Assembly: GCA_041675325.1 (NCBI GenBank)
Contig: JBAYUG010000027.1
Coordinates: 1-36,128, forward strand
Length of the DNA stretch: 36,128 nucleotides
Source of the DNA: CAIKZJ01 sp041675325
Lineage (GTDB): Bacteria > Bacteroidota > Ignavibacteria > Tepidaquicellales > Tepidaquicellaceae
Direction: 5' to 3'
The position numbers were made by a program, and so were the translations under genes. Below, in pieces: positions 24,470 through 32,973 of this stretch (position 1 is the stretch's first letter; the number at the start of each line of letters is the position of its first letter). Under the pieces are notes generated by a model. It ran no database searches, was not told the DNA's origin, and saw nothing but the letters and a program-made list of their open reading frames with translations.

Positions 24470-24798
24470 TATTCTTTTTCCATTACGACTGCCGTGCCGT
24501 ACGCAAGGACTTCTGTCACTCCTGACATAACGTCATTTGCATCGTATCTCATTCCAATTATGGCATTTGCTCCTATATCTTCAGCATGTTTTACCATTAT
24601 TTCGAATGCCTCAATTCTTGTTTTTTCACATAGTTCTGTGAAAAGAGTAATATTACCGCCAACGATTGTTTGTAATGATGCTCCAATTGTTGCAAACATG
24701 TTTCTTGATCGAACAGTAATACCTCTTACAACACCAAGGTTTTTTGATATCTTGTAACCATCAATCGTAAAAGCTGTTGTAATTAATGAATGTTCCAT
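24469..24798 (-). CDS. YbjQ/UPF0145 family protein
   Basis: A 109-residue single-domain protein of the YbjQ (UPF0145, DUF74) family. Characteristic parts are ITTAFTIDGYKISKNLGVVRG at the N-terminus, a central helix with EAFEIMVKHAEDIGANAIIGMRYD, and a C-terminal strand VTEVLAYGTAVVM. The family forms pentamers of unknown function, and a heavy-metal-binding role has been proposed from structure. The full expected length is present. It is a stand-alone gene, divergent from the RapZ-like gene. Confidence 0.9.
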   Translation of the reverse strand: MEHSLITTAFTIDGYKISKNLGVVRGITVRSRNMFATIGASLQTIVGGNITLFTELCEKTRIEAFEIMVKHAEDIGANAIIGMRYDANDVMSGVTEVLAYGTAVVMEKE

Positions 24799-24859
24799 TT
24801 TCGTTTAAATTTAAGATGATATTGATTATCTTTATTTCCCTATAAGTAATGGGCGCCCT

Positions 24860-24865
24860 TATAAT
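24860..24865 (+). promoter_or_regulatory. Possible -10 box next to a GC-rich palindrome
   Basis: TATAAT lies 17 bases before the TTG start of the RapZ-like gene, so the leader would be very short. The perfect palindrome GGGCGCCC (24851-24858) touches it and stands out in otherwise AT-rich DNA, as a possible operator. I found no convincing -35 box. Confidence 0.25.
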
Positions 24866-24882
24866 AAATTTAACGAAAAATA

Positions 24883-25272
24883 TTGCTAAAAGTTAGAGTA
24901 TTTTCATTCAGTTTTCTGCATGGCGGTATTCCACCAGATGATTCCGGAAACGGCGGTGGTTTCGTTTTCGATTGCAGGTTTATCGAAAATCCCGGTAAGT
25001 TTGATGAATATAAATCTAAAACAGGCAAAGACTTTGATGTAAAATTTTTCATTGAGACTCAGACAAAGATGCCGGATTTTCTAAAGAACGTTTTCACAAT
25101 CGTGGATGAAGCAATAGAAAAATACTCAAAAAGGGATTTTGAAAACTTAATGGTATCATTTGGCTGTACCGGTGGACAGCACAGGTCGGTATATGCTGCA
25201 GAGGCAATGGCTAAACGTATTGCGGAAAAATTCCCAAATGTTCTTTATGAAATAAATCATAACAATTTATAA
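24883..25272 (+). CDS. Standalone RapZ C-terminal domain protein
   Basis: A 129-residue protein that matches the C-terminal half of the RNase adapter RapZ. Key parts are FVFDCRFIENPG (27-38), KTGKD (46-50), and GCTGGQHRSVYAAEAM (from 94), which corresponds to GCTGGKHRSVYIAE in E. coli RapZ. The N-terminal P-loop domain of full RapZ is absent. In E. coli this half binds glucosamine-6-phosphate and small RNAs and controls amino-sugar synthesis. The start is TTG, since an in-frame stop lies 12 bases upstream and no ATG is available. The next gene begins 5 bases downstream. Confidence 0.85.
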   Translation: MLKVRVFSFSFLHGGIPPDDSGNGGGFVFDCRFIENPGKFDEYKSKTGKDFDVKFFIETQTKMPDFLKNVFTIVDEAIEKYSKRDFENLMVSFGCTGGQHRSVYAAEAMAKRIAEKFPNVLYEINHNNL

Positions 25273-25277
25273 AACTC

Positions 25278-26927
25278 ATGTATAAAAAATTATTAGTTCT
25301 ACTTCTCTTGTTTTGTATTAAATCAACTTATGCACAGTTTACGCCAGCTCTCATAAACGTTGATACTGCTATTACAAAGAATATTAAATCTAAATCATTC
25401 TATATTAAGAATCCCGTAAACAGGGCTATTCAGATAACGAACATTCGGACTTTAACCCAGCAGTTTACTTTAAATTCTGCACCTTTTAATATTAATCCTT
25501 TCGATAGTGCACTGGTAACAATAAGTTTTTATACGAATCAGAATATTACGTACAGGGATTTTTTCATATTTGAAAATAATGGATTGAATTCTCCAATAGT
25601 TTATTACCTCGTTGCAACGGCAAAGTACCCTGATGCACTTTATTCTTTCACACAGGGACTTATAGATGAACCATTGAAAACTGCTCTACGGACTTTTACA
25701 ACCACGGGGTATATTACTCTTGGTTACAACACTGCCCGTGATCACATGTACGGGACGATAGACCACTATGAATCACCCGATACTCTTGAATGTGTTTATA
25801 CAGGAAGAAGAGCCTACATAAAAACAAGAGCACAGGCTACCAATCAGGGTTTCAACTGCGAGCATACTTATCCTCAGGGATTTTTCAATTCTGCCGACCC
25901 TATGGTTAGCGATATTTTCCATCTATATCCCACGGATGATGCGGCAAACAGTGCAAGGGGAAATTATCCTTTTGGTCTGCCGTTAACTGATATAACGTAT
26001 AATGTCGGAGGCTCAAAACTCGGGAAAGATTTTCAGGGCGAGACCGTTTTTGAACCAAGAAATGTTCATAAAGGAAACGTTGCAAGAAGTCTTATTTATT
26101 TCAGTGTTAAATATTCCGGTAATTACGGGGGATTTATGACTGCCAAGCAGGAAGGTATATTAAGACAGTGGAATGTGTTTGATACAGTTGACTCAAAAGA
26201 ACGTTTACGTAATACAAGAATAAAAAGTTTTCAGAATGTTTATAACCCGTTCATTGACCATCCTGAACTTGTTGAACGTATTAAAAGCACGTATTCCGTA
26301 ATTCCTGCAGTAACTAAATCAGAAATCTCGGCTTCACCATTCAATGTTCTTTTTGATACTCTTGCGGTAAATGATACATCAAGCTTTTTTGTGGCTGTGA
26401 TGAATTACGGTACAGGTAATCTTTCAATTAATTCAGTTACATCAAGTATTCCGCAATTTATTGTTGAAAGTATTCCTGCAAGCGTTCCGCAGAATGAACT
26501 AAGATACATAAAAGTAAAGTTTAAGCCTACGGAAACAAACCAAACATATAACGGTGTTTTAACGATACAGAATCCCGACAGTAATATTACTGTTAACCTT
26601 CGTGGATTCAGTAATATGCAAACGGGTATTATAACGATTTCAACACAAATACCTCAAGAGCTTACTTTGATGCAGAATTATCCAAACCCTTTTAATCCTG
26701 TTACAAGAATCAGGTTTGCTGTTCCGTTTAAATTGTCAGGTGTTTATGTTACGCTTAGAATATATGACCTTACCGGAAAGGAAATAGCAAATCCGATAAA
26801 TACAAACATGAACGCCGGTTATTATGAAACAGAATTCAACGGTTCTAACCTTGCAAGCGGAGTTTACATTTACAAGATTCAGGCGGGTTCATTTACTGAA
26901 CAGAAAAAGTTTACGCTTATTAAGTAG
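25278..26927 (+). CDS. Secreted endonuclease I with T9SS C-terminal sorting domain
   Basis: A 549-residue exported protein. A signal peptide ends near TYAQ (residues 1-20). A beta-sandwich domain (about 25-115, ASH/HYDIN-like) precedes the endonuclease I domain (about 125-320), whose active-site region shows NCEHTYPQ (193-200), DIFHLYPTD (212-220) and NSARGN (224-229). A second beta-sandwich (about 328-430) follows. The last 85 residues form a type IX secretion sorting domain: MQNYPNPFNPVTRIRF, then a YDLTGKE strand, ASGVYIYKI, and a terminal KFTLIK. It should degrade extracellular DNA for nutrients or biofilm turnover. It is probably co-transcribed with the RapZ-like gene and the peptidase. 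Confidence 0.9.
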   Translation: MYKKLLVLLLLFCIKSTYAQFTPALINVDTAITKNIKSKSFYIKNPVNRAIQITNIRTLTQQFTLNSAPFNINPFDSALVTISFYTNQNITYRDFFIFENNGLNSPIVYYLVATAKYPDALYSFTQGLIDEPLKTALRTFTTTGYITLGYNTARDHMYGTIDHYESPDTLECVYTGRRAYIKTRAQATNQGFNCEHTYPQGFFNSADPMVSDIFHLYPTDDAANSARGNYPFGLPLTDITYNVGGSKLGKDFQGETVFEPRNVHKGNVARSLIYFSVKYSGNYGGFMTAKQEGILRQWNVFDTVDSKERLRNTRIKSFQNVYNPFIDHPELVERIKSTYSVIPAVTKSEISASPFNVLFDTLAVNDTSSFFVAVMNYGTGNLSINSVTSSIPQFIVESIPASVPQNELRYIKVKFKPTETNQTYNGVLTIQNPDSNITVNLRGFSNMQTGIITISTQIPQELTLMQNYPNPFNPVTRIRFAVPFKLSGVYVTLRIYDLTGKEIANPINTNMNAGYYETEFNGSNLASGVYIYKIQAGSFTEQKKFTLIK

Positions 26928-26970
26928 TATAATAAATTACTTTCAATATAAATTTTTAAGTATAATACCC

Positions 26971-29058
26971 ATGAAAACATTATCAAGCGTTTTGTTAATT
27001 TTATTTATTTTTGTTATGAATGTATTTGCGGATGATAATCCGTTCTTGAAACCTTACGACACACCTTACAATGCACCTCCTTTTGGCAAGATTAAAGTAG
27101 AACATTATCTCCCTGCTTTTAAAGAGGGCATTAAGCAGCAGGAAGAAATCATTGAGAGTATCGTAAACGTAAAGTCAATTCCTGATTTTTCAAACACAAT
27201 AGAAGCACTTGAAAACAGCGATATACTTCTTTCTGAAGTAGGCGGTGTTTTCTTTAATATGCGATCTGCCAATACCAGCGAAGAGTTACAGGCAGTCGCA
27301 AAGGAAATAGCCCCTCTGCTTTCACGTCACAATGATAATATTCTTTTAAATAAAAGGCTTTTTGAAAAAGTAAAGTATGTTTATGAAAACAAAGAACCGT
27401 TAAATATAGAGCAGGCGAAACTGCTTAAGGATACTTATGATAGGTTTGTTAAAGGCGGAGCAGGGCTTGATGATACTAAGCAGGCAAAATTAAGAGAGAT
27501 TAATGAAAAACTTTCATTGCTCGGGCTTAAGTTTGGAGATAATCTTCTTGCCGAAACTAACGGGTATAAACTTGTAATCGAGAGCAAAGATGAACTTGCA
27601 GGACTTCCGCAATCACTTATTGATGCGGGAGCCGAAACAGCAAAGAAATCGAGAATGGAAGGCAAGTGGGTTTACACATTGCAGAACCCAAGTGTTATGC
27701 CGTTCCTACAATATTCAGCTAACAGGGAATTAAGAGAAAAAATATGGCGTGCCTATATGAGCAGAGGCAATAACGGTAATTCTTACAACAATAATGAGAT
27801 AAAAAAAGAAATAGTAAACCTGCGGATGGAACGTGCAAACCTGCTCGGATACAAGACTCACGCTGATTTTGTACTTGAAGATAACATGGCAAAAAATCCG
27901 GCGGGTGTTTATAGCCTGTTGGACAAAATATGGATTCCCTCAATTGAAACAGCTAAGAAAGAAGCCGCGGATATACAAGCAATCATAGATAAAAGCGGAA
28001 GTACATACAAAGTACAGCCATGGGACTGGAGATATTACACGGAACTTATACGTAAAGAGAAATACGACCTTGACGAAGAAATGCTTAAGCCCTATTTCGA
28101 ACTTAATAATGTTCGTAATGGAATATTTACTCTCGCAAATAAACTTTACGGTATTACATTTACAGAAAAAACTGATGTCCCTAAATATCATGATGAAGTA
28201 AGAGCATTTGAAGTGAAAGATGAAGACGGCTCATACATTGGAATATTTTATCTTGATATGCATCCACGTTCAACCAAAAGGGGAGGTGCATGGATGAATA
28301 ATTACCGTGACCAGTACGTTATGAACGGAAAGAATGTAAATCCGATTATTGGCGTTGTCTGCAATTTCACAAGACCGACGGGTGATATGCCTGCATTACT
28401 GACCTATGATGAGGTTGAGACTTTTTTCCATGAGTTTGGACATGCATTGCAGGGATTTCTTTCAAAGTGTAATTACAAGAGCACATCAGGTACGAATGTT
28501 TCGAGAGACTATGTTGAACTGCCCTCTCAGATAATGGAAAACTGGGCGGGTGAACCTTCCGTAATGGAATTTTATGCAAGGCATTATAAAACAGGTGAGA
28601 TGATACCCAAAGAGCTTCTCGATAAGATGGAAAAGAGTTCGAAGTTCAATCAGGGATTTTCTACAACCGAATATCTTGCGGCATGCTATCTTGACATGGC
28701 TTTCTACACACGTACTGAACCGCTAACACAAACTCCAATAGCTTTTGAAGATAAAGTGTTTACGGATTTAGGTCTGATTCCTGAGATAATATCGAGATAC
28801 AAAAGCACATACTTCAATCATATTTTCAATTCAGGATATTCAGCAGGATATTACAGCTACATCTGGGCACAGGTTCTCGATGCTGATGCTTTTCAGGCAT
28901 TCGTTGAAAATGGAATATTTGATAAGAAGACTGCTAAATTATTCAGGGATAACGTGCTCTCTAAAGGAGCGAGCGGAGACCCTATGGATAATTATGTTGC
29001 TTTCAGAGGTAAGCAGCCGTCAATCGATGCTCTGCTGAAAAGAAAAGGAATGCAGTAA
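26971..29058 (+). CDS. Exported M3-family oligopeptidase (Dcp-like)
   Basis: A 695-residue zinc metallopeptidase of family M3 (oligopeptidase A / peptidyl-dipeptidase Dcp). The zinc site is HEFGH at 487-491, with the third ligand E516 in VELPSQ, the same 29-residue spacing as in thimet oligopeptidase. The N-terminus MKTLSSVLLILFIFVMNVFA is a signal peptide, so it acts in the periplasm or outside, unlike the cytoplasmic relatives. The ATG at 26971 was chosen because the in-frame extension further upstream lies inside the nuclease gene and would bury the signal peptide. It degrades short peptides. It follows the secreted nuclease after 43 bases. Confidence 0.92.
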   Translation: MKTLSSVLLILFIFVMNVFADDNPFLKPYDTPYNAPPFGKIKVEHYLPAFKEGIKQQEEIIESIVNVKSIPDFSNTIEALENSDILLSEVGGVFFNMRSANTSEELQAVAKEIAPLLSRHNDNILLNKRLFEKVKYVYENKEPLNIEQAKLLKDTYDRFVKGGAGLDDTKQAKLREINEKLSLLGLKFGDNLLAETNGYKLVIESKDELAGLPQSLIDAGAETAKKSRMEGKWVYTLQNPSVMPFLQYSANRELREKIWRAYMSRGNNGNSYNNNEIKKEIVNLRMERANLLGYKTHADFVLEDNMAKNPAGVYSLLDKIWIPSIETAKKEAADIQAIIDKSGSTYKVQPWDWRYYTELIRKEKYDLDEEMLKPYFELNNVRNGIFTLANKLYGITFTEKTDVPKYHDEVRAFEVKDEDGSYIGIFYLDMHPRSTKRGGAWMNNYRDQYVMNGKNVNPIIGVVCNFTRPTGDMPALLTYDEVETFFHEFGHALQGFLSKCNYKSTSGTNVSRDYVELPSQIMENWAGEPSVMEFYARHYKTGEMIPKELLDKMEKSSKFNQGFSTTEYLAACYLDMAFYTRTEPLTQTPIAFEDKVFTDLGLIPEIISRYKSTYFNHIFNSGYSAGYYSYIWAQVLDADAFQAFVENGIFDKKTAKLFRDNVLSKGASGDPMDNYVAFRGKQPSIDALLKRKGMQ

Positions 29059-29078
29059 ATTATTCAATTCTAAATTTG

Positions 29079-29108
29079 TTTTCATCCCCGTTAAAGCGGG
29101 GATGAAAA
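29079..29108. terminator. Bidirectional terminator hairpin, CATCCCCG type
   Basis: A perfect 12-base-pair stem (arms 29079-29090 and 29097-29108, TTTTCATCCCCG with its complement) and a six-base loop. It lies between the convergent peptidase and lipoprotein genes. The CATCCCCG core is shared with the hairpin at 33056-33080, so it may be a copy of a dispersed repeat that serves as a terminator. Confidence 0.82.
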
Positions 29109-29120
29109 TACTAATATCAT

Positions 29121-30191
29121 TTACTTGTTAATCAGCAGATTACTGTTCCTAAAATCCTGGATATTCTCGCTGTTTATCTTAATCGTTATCAGGAATGTAT
29201 TTTCGAAATTCTGAAGGTTAATGTCGTTTAGAATCTTTTCAAATGCAGTATCCTTATCGTCTTTTCTGCTTGCTGAGGAAATCTTTGCGAGACCGATAAT
29301 TCCATTGAACAGTTTGTCAACGTATAATGTCGATTCTCTGTCAGCGCATTCAAACTGTAGAACAAGGTCAACCTCATTCTTAATCTTTCCGTTAAGTGAA
29401 ATAGAGTTAACTTTCTCGTACAATCTGTTTAATATAAAATCGTCACTTTTTGTTAAAGAATCATTTGTCTGATGTGCTGTTGACGTGTCTGTGCCTTTTT
29501 TATCAAAACCTTTCCCCGACTTCATGTCTATAAAGTTTGCAAATATTCCCCTTATGAACATTCTCTCTGAAGAAACGAGCCACAGACTTTCTTTATACAT
29601 AATCGCATTTATTGCTTTCATCAGCTCATCATTTTTTACAAGCCCGGTGATTGAAGTGTCGGATATATCCTTCATTTTCGTTAGCTGTTCTGAATAGTTG
29701 CTTGCACAGAGAGTGAAGTTATCCTTTAAAAAGAATGATATATTGCTCGGTTTATGTTTGTAATAGCTGAAACTGTTCGCTCCCTCAACCTTTTCAAAAA
29801 GAGAATCATTGCTCAGATATCCCGTCATTTTAGCCTTGTCAAATGAACCTTTCATAACTATTGCATTCTCGCCCGTCCATGAATTTGCAAAAAATATCTC
29901 ATCAAGTCCGTCTGATATAGTTGCTCCCGTAGCTGTTTTAAACACATTCAAAAGACTGCCGAATGTGTTCTCGCTCGTCAGCATTGAATCCGCAATGTTC
30001 TGTTTCCAGAACTCCGTGGTTCTTAAATATTTGAAGTTTACGTACATCACAAATTGCGGCTTTTCCGGAAGCAAGTTCAGATTGTTCTTTATCGAAAGCG
30101 GAAGCTTTTCAGGTGTCGGATTGTTACTGCATGCCGCAAATATTAATGCAACAATAACAGTAACGCAGTAAATCGGAATACGGGTTTTCAT
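29121..30191 (-). CDS. Lipoprotein of unknown function
   Basis: A 356-residue lipoprotein. The signal peptide MKTRIPIYCVTVIVALIFAAC carries a lipobox with lipidated C21. The mature part has alternating strand and helix segments (MYVNFKYLRTTEFWKQ, GLDEIFFANSWTG, AIVMKGSFDKAKMTGYL) that loosely recall DUF3352-type proteins, but I do not assign a family. The start was taken as the ATG at 30191; a TTG at 30203 in frame would overlap the upstream stop by four bases and add four residues. It is the last gene of a five-gene - strand operon, directly after an ABC exporter, so it may be a periplasmic partner or cargo-related protein (inference). Confidence 0.75.
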   Translation of the reverse strand: MKTRIPIYCVTVIVALIFAACSNNPTPEKLPLSIKNNLNLLPEKPQFVMYVNFKYLRTTEFWKQNIADSMLTSENTFGSLLNVFKTATGATISDGLDEIFFANSWTGENAIVMKGSFDKAKMTGYLSNDSLFEKVEGANSFSYYKHKPSNISFFLKDNFTLCASNYSEQLTKMKDISDTSITGLVKNDELMKAINAIMYKESLWLVSSERMFIRGIFANFIDMKSGKGFDKKGTDTSTAHQTNDSLTKSDDFILNRLYEKVNSISLNGKIKNEVDLVLQFECADRESTLYVDKLFNGIIGLAKISSASRKDDKDTAFEKILNDINLQNFENTFLITIKINSENIQDFRNSNLLINK

Positions 30192-30199
30192 GTCAGTTA

Positions 30200-31027
30200 T
30201 CAATAATCTTTTTTATTGAAATACCAGATTGAAAGTACAAGCATAATCGTCATAAACAGCAGCGATGAAATTAAAGGCATATAATTAGCAACGGCATTCT
30301 GTGAAACAAAACTTACTGTCATATCCTGCATATCCCATGGTTTCGGAAATATCTGGTAAAAGAACTTCAACAAAGATTCTGCTACCGGACCAAACACAAT
30401 ACTCTTTTCATCGCTCTGAAAATATGTGTTCGCAAGATACAGTAAAAAGCTTAACGGGAAAAATAAAAGCATGTTAATAATGATTGAAAGTATTGTGCTT
30501 CTTGAAAGAACTCCTATTAACATAACGCCAGAGTAAAGAACGCTGAATATAAGTGTAAACCAGAGTATGGAATACAAGAACGCCGGATTCCAGAATCCTG
30601 TCTTTACCGAAACAAGTATCCAGATTGCTCCCATCAGAAATGTGAATGCTATTAATACTATTAACGTAGCCGCAATAAAATGTCCGATTAATATCTTAGT
30701 TCTTGATATTGGTTTTGATAAGAGTAAATCTATATGTCCCTTTTTCAGCATATCGGGAATGAAAGAAGATGTTATAATCAGCATCGATGAAACAAGCATA
30801 AACATCGGTATGCCCGCTACAATGTATGACTGGAAAGTAAGCACTGCTTCTCTCAGACTGTTCGCACCGCTCGATTCAAGCATCATCTGCATGCCCTCAA
30901 CCGTTGAGTTTGTAAGTGCAAAAACAGACAGAATAATTAGTAACGAAAAGAACCCGAAGATTGTAAGAAATATCTTCTTTGCAAGCGCTTCTTTGAAAAC
31001 TCCTTTGATAAATGCAATTAATACCAT
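30200..31027 (-). CDS. ABC-2 type transporter permease
   Basis: A 275-residue inner-membrane protein with six hydrophobic segments (first at about 18-40) and an ABC-2 family layout. The conserved segment MLKKGHIDLLLSKPISRTKILIGHFIA, between the second and third membrane segments, is the usual coupling region of NosY/ABC-2 subunits. It pairs with the ATPase encoded just upstream to export or extract an unknown substrate. The strongest Shine-Dalgarno sequence of the window precedes it. Only one permease gene is present, so the transporter probably works as a homodimer. Confidence 0.88.
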   Translation of the reverse strand: MVLIAFIKGVFKEALAKKIFLTIFGFFSLLIILSVFALTNSTVEGMQMMLESSGANSLREAVLTFQSYIVAGIPMFMLVSSMLIITSSFIPDMLKKGHIDLLLSKPISRTKILIGHFIAATLIVLIAFTFLMGAIWILVSVKTGFWNPAFLYSILWFTLIFSVLYSGVMLIGVLSRSTILSIIINMLLFFPLSFLLYLANTYFQSDEKSIVFGPVAESLLKFFYQIFPKPWDMQDMTVSFVSQNAVANYMPLISSLLFMTIMLVLSIWYFNKKDY

Positions 31028-31032
31028 AATGT

Positions 31033-31038
31033 CCTCCT
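31033..31038 (-). promoter_or_regulatory. Strong ribosome binding site for the ABC permease
   Basis: AGGAGG on the - strand, 5 bases before the permease ATG. It overlaps the last bases of the upstream ATPase gene, which would couple the two products. Such a perfect site is rare among the genes of this window. Confidence 0.75.
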
Positions 31039-31963
31039 AATTCTTTTGTTCAATTAAGTTTATAAACATGCTCTCAAGCGAATTCTTTTCTTTATATACT
31101 CCGTGTATCAGTACATTTGATGAGCGCAGATAGTCAATGATCTTGTTAACATCCTCGACTGTATTTATTATGCATTCAAATTCATTCATCCCGTGCAGTG
31201 TCCCTTTATATTCTGTAAGTATCTTGTTCATTATATCCTCGGATAAATCACCGGTGTTGAATATATATTTGTTGCTGGAACTTGTGATATCTGCTACGCT
31301 GCCGACTTCAATCAACTCACCTTTGTTAAGTATAGCAACCTTGTCGCAGATAAGCTCTATTTCGCTCAGGAGGTGCGAATTAAGGAATATCGTCTTTCCC
31401 TGGCTTTTTAATTCAAGCAGAACGTCCCTTATTTCTTTTCTTCCTATCGGGTCAACACCATCGGTAGGTTCATCGAGGAATATAAGGTCAGGATTGTTTA
31501 TCATCGCCTGCGCAAGCCCGAGTCTCTGCATCATACCCTTGGAATACTTTTTAATCTTTGTCGTGCCCCACTGGTCCATGCCGACTATCTTTAAATATTT
31601 ATAAGTAGTCTTTTGAAGGTCTGCTTTGGTAAGTCCGCTAAGTCTTCCGAAATAATCTATCACCTGCTCGCCTGTTAAGTAATTCGGAAACTTATGATTC
31701 TCAGGTAGATACCCGATTTTCTTCTTGTTGTTTACATTTGTAACGGGTTTATCGAACAGTTTTGCATTTCCACTCGTTGCGAAAGTAATTCCGAGTAGTA
31801 CCTTTACGAGCGTGGTTTTGCCGGCACCGTTAGGACCGAGCAATCCAAAAATCTCGCCGCTCCCTACGTTAAAAGATACCTTCTCCAGTGCCTTTATTTT
31901 CTCACCTGAAAATTTCTTTCCCGGAAAGTGTTTTGTGAGCGAATTAATTTCAATTACATTCAT
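31037..31963 (-). CDS. ABC transporter ATP-binding protein
   Basis: A 308-residue ABC ATPase. Walker A is GPNGAGKT with K49, the signature motif is YSKGMMQRLG, Walker B with the catalytic glutamate is LIFLDEPTDGVDP, and the switch histidine lies in FLNSHLLSE. A C-terminal extension of about 85 residues (from KYIFNTG) is typical of the CcmA/NatA-like ATPases that pair with ABC-2 permeases. It energises the permease encoded next, nine bases downstream. It begins 8 bases after the HD-domain gene ends. Confidence 0.93.
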   Translation of the reverse strand: MNVIEINSLTKHFPGKKFSGEKIKALEKVSFNVGSGEIFGLLGPNGAGKTTLVKVLLGITFATSGNAKLFDKPVTNVNNKKKIGYLPENHKFPNYLTGEQVIDYFGRLSGLTKADLQKTTYKYLKIVGMDQWGTTKIKKYSKGMMQRLGLAQAMINNPDLIFLDEPTDGVDPIGRKEIRDVLLELKSQGKTIFLNSHLLSEIELICDKVAILNKGELIEVGSVADITSSSNKYIFNTGDLSEDIMNKILTEYKGTLHGMNEFECIINTVEDVNKIIDYLRSSNVLIHGVYKEKNSLESMFINLIEQKN

Positions 31964-31971
31964 GTTTATTA

Positions 31972-32508
31972 TCAGTTGCTTTTCATTGCGTTAATAATGT
32001 TTGTTATGTGCTCCTCCAGAGTAAAACCGATTTCTTCAGCGCCTTTTTTTATATCGTCTCTGCTGACGTTCTTTGCAAATGCCTTATCTTTCATTTTCTT
32101 GATTATGCTTTTTGCCTGTACGTCCTGAAGTCCGTTTTCTTTCATCAGACTGTACGCATGCACAAATCCTGTAACTTCATCGCAAGCGAATAAATACTTA
32201 GCCATTGCTGTCTCTCTCGGCACATCCGTCCTGTCGGGATATGCATGTCCGAGTATTGCATTAATAATCTCTTCACTGTAACCCTTATCTTTCAATACGG
32301 GAACAGCAGTGTTTGGATGCGTATCAGGAAACTTTTCCCAGTCAAGGTCATGCAGCATTCCCGCCGTGCCCCAGACATCAGAATCTTCGCTCAGCATACC
32401 CGCATAATATCTCATGCATTTTTCAACGTGGTAGCAGTGATTCCTCAGGTTTTCATTCTCAATGTATTCTTCAAGAAGCTTAACCGAGTTCTCTCTTGCA
32501 ATATTCAT
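31972..32508 (-). CDS. HD-domain protein (putative phosphohydrolase)
   Basis: A 178-residue protein with the HD fold. The first metal ligand is H27 (HCYHVEKC), the HD pair is H53-D54 (GMLHDLDWEKFPDTH), and the later ligand region is GHAYP and FACDEVTGF. The HDLDWEKFPDTHP pattern is the version found in a widespread group of small uncharacterised HD proteins that probably act on nucleotides. It may be a metal-dependent phosphohydrolase; its substrate is unknown. It starts three bases after the stop of the NYN-domain gene. Confidence 0.85.
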   Translation of the reverse strand: MNIARENSVKLLEEYIENENLRNHCYHVEKCMRYYAGMLSEDSDVWGTAGMLHDLDWEKFPDTHPNTAVPVLKDKGYSEEIINAILGHAYPDRTDVPRETAMAKYLFACDEVTGFVHAYSLMKENGLQDVQAKSIIKKMKDKAFAKNVSRDDIKKGAEEIGFTLEEHITNIINAMKSN

Positions 32509-32511
32509 AAC

Positions 32512-32973
32512 TTAGCTAAATTGTTTTTTAAAGTAATCAAAATCATTCCTGCTCATTCCGTCCGGCTTCTCATCTTTCTTTTTCGGCAAATAGTGGTTTA
32601 TGTTATCAGTGCTTTTAATCTTTCTGTCCGCAATAAAATCTTCCGATTTCAGTATTTCGCAACCGCATGCTCTTGCAATACTAATTATTTCATTATCAGA
32701 TGAAACAACGGCTATTGCTTTTTTACTGTAATTATCTTCGATGTATTTACGGATTATTTCGTCAGCTTTTTTAACTCCCGAGAATAAAATATTCTTTGAT
32801 TTAATATTGCTGAACCCGTCGAATACAAGTATCAGTCTGTCGTTTTTATTTAACCTGCTTCTAATTGACTCATACAAAGAAAGCTGTGCCGCTTCGGGAT
32901 TCTCCGAAAACAGCTTCCTGATGCCCTGCATCTTATGTATCACATTATTTCCGTCAATTATTATCGTCCTCAT
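32512..32973 (-). CDS. NYN-domain protein, YacP-like putative ribonuclease
   Basis: A 153-residue PIN-like protein of the NYN/YacP family. The N-terminal strand MRTIIIDGNNVIHKM holds the acidic D7 and the DGNN motif. The second acidic patch is LVFDGFSN, and the third is VVSSDNEI, followed by a helix with ARACGCEILKSEDFI. YacP/Rae1 in Bacillus cuts mRNA on the ribosome, so an RNA nuclease role is plausible. The basic C-terminal tail may contact RNA. It leads a - strand operon with the HD protein, ABC transporter and lipoprotein. Confidence 0.85.
   Translation of the reverse strand: MRTIIIDGNNVIHKMQGIRKLFSENPEAAQLSLYESIRSRLNKNDRLILVFDGFSNIKSKNILFSGVKKADEIIRKYIEDNYSKKAIAVVSSDNEIISIARACGCEILKSEDFIADRKIKSTDNINHYLPKKKDEKPDGMSRNDFDYFKKQFS

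Noticed and set aside
26824..26970. Upstream extension of the M3 peptidase by 49 residues
   Set aside because: It overlaps the end of the nuclease gene in another frame and would place the signal peptide inside the protein.
24469..29058. Toxin-antitoxin or defence island made of YbjQ, RapZ-C and nuclease genes
   Set aside because: The nuclease carries a signal peptide and a T9SS sorting domain, so it acts outside the cell, and the other two are ordinary conserved families.
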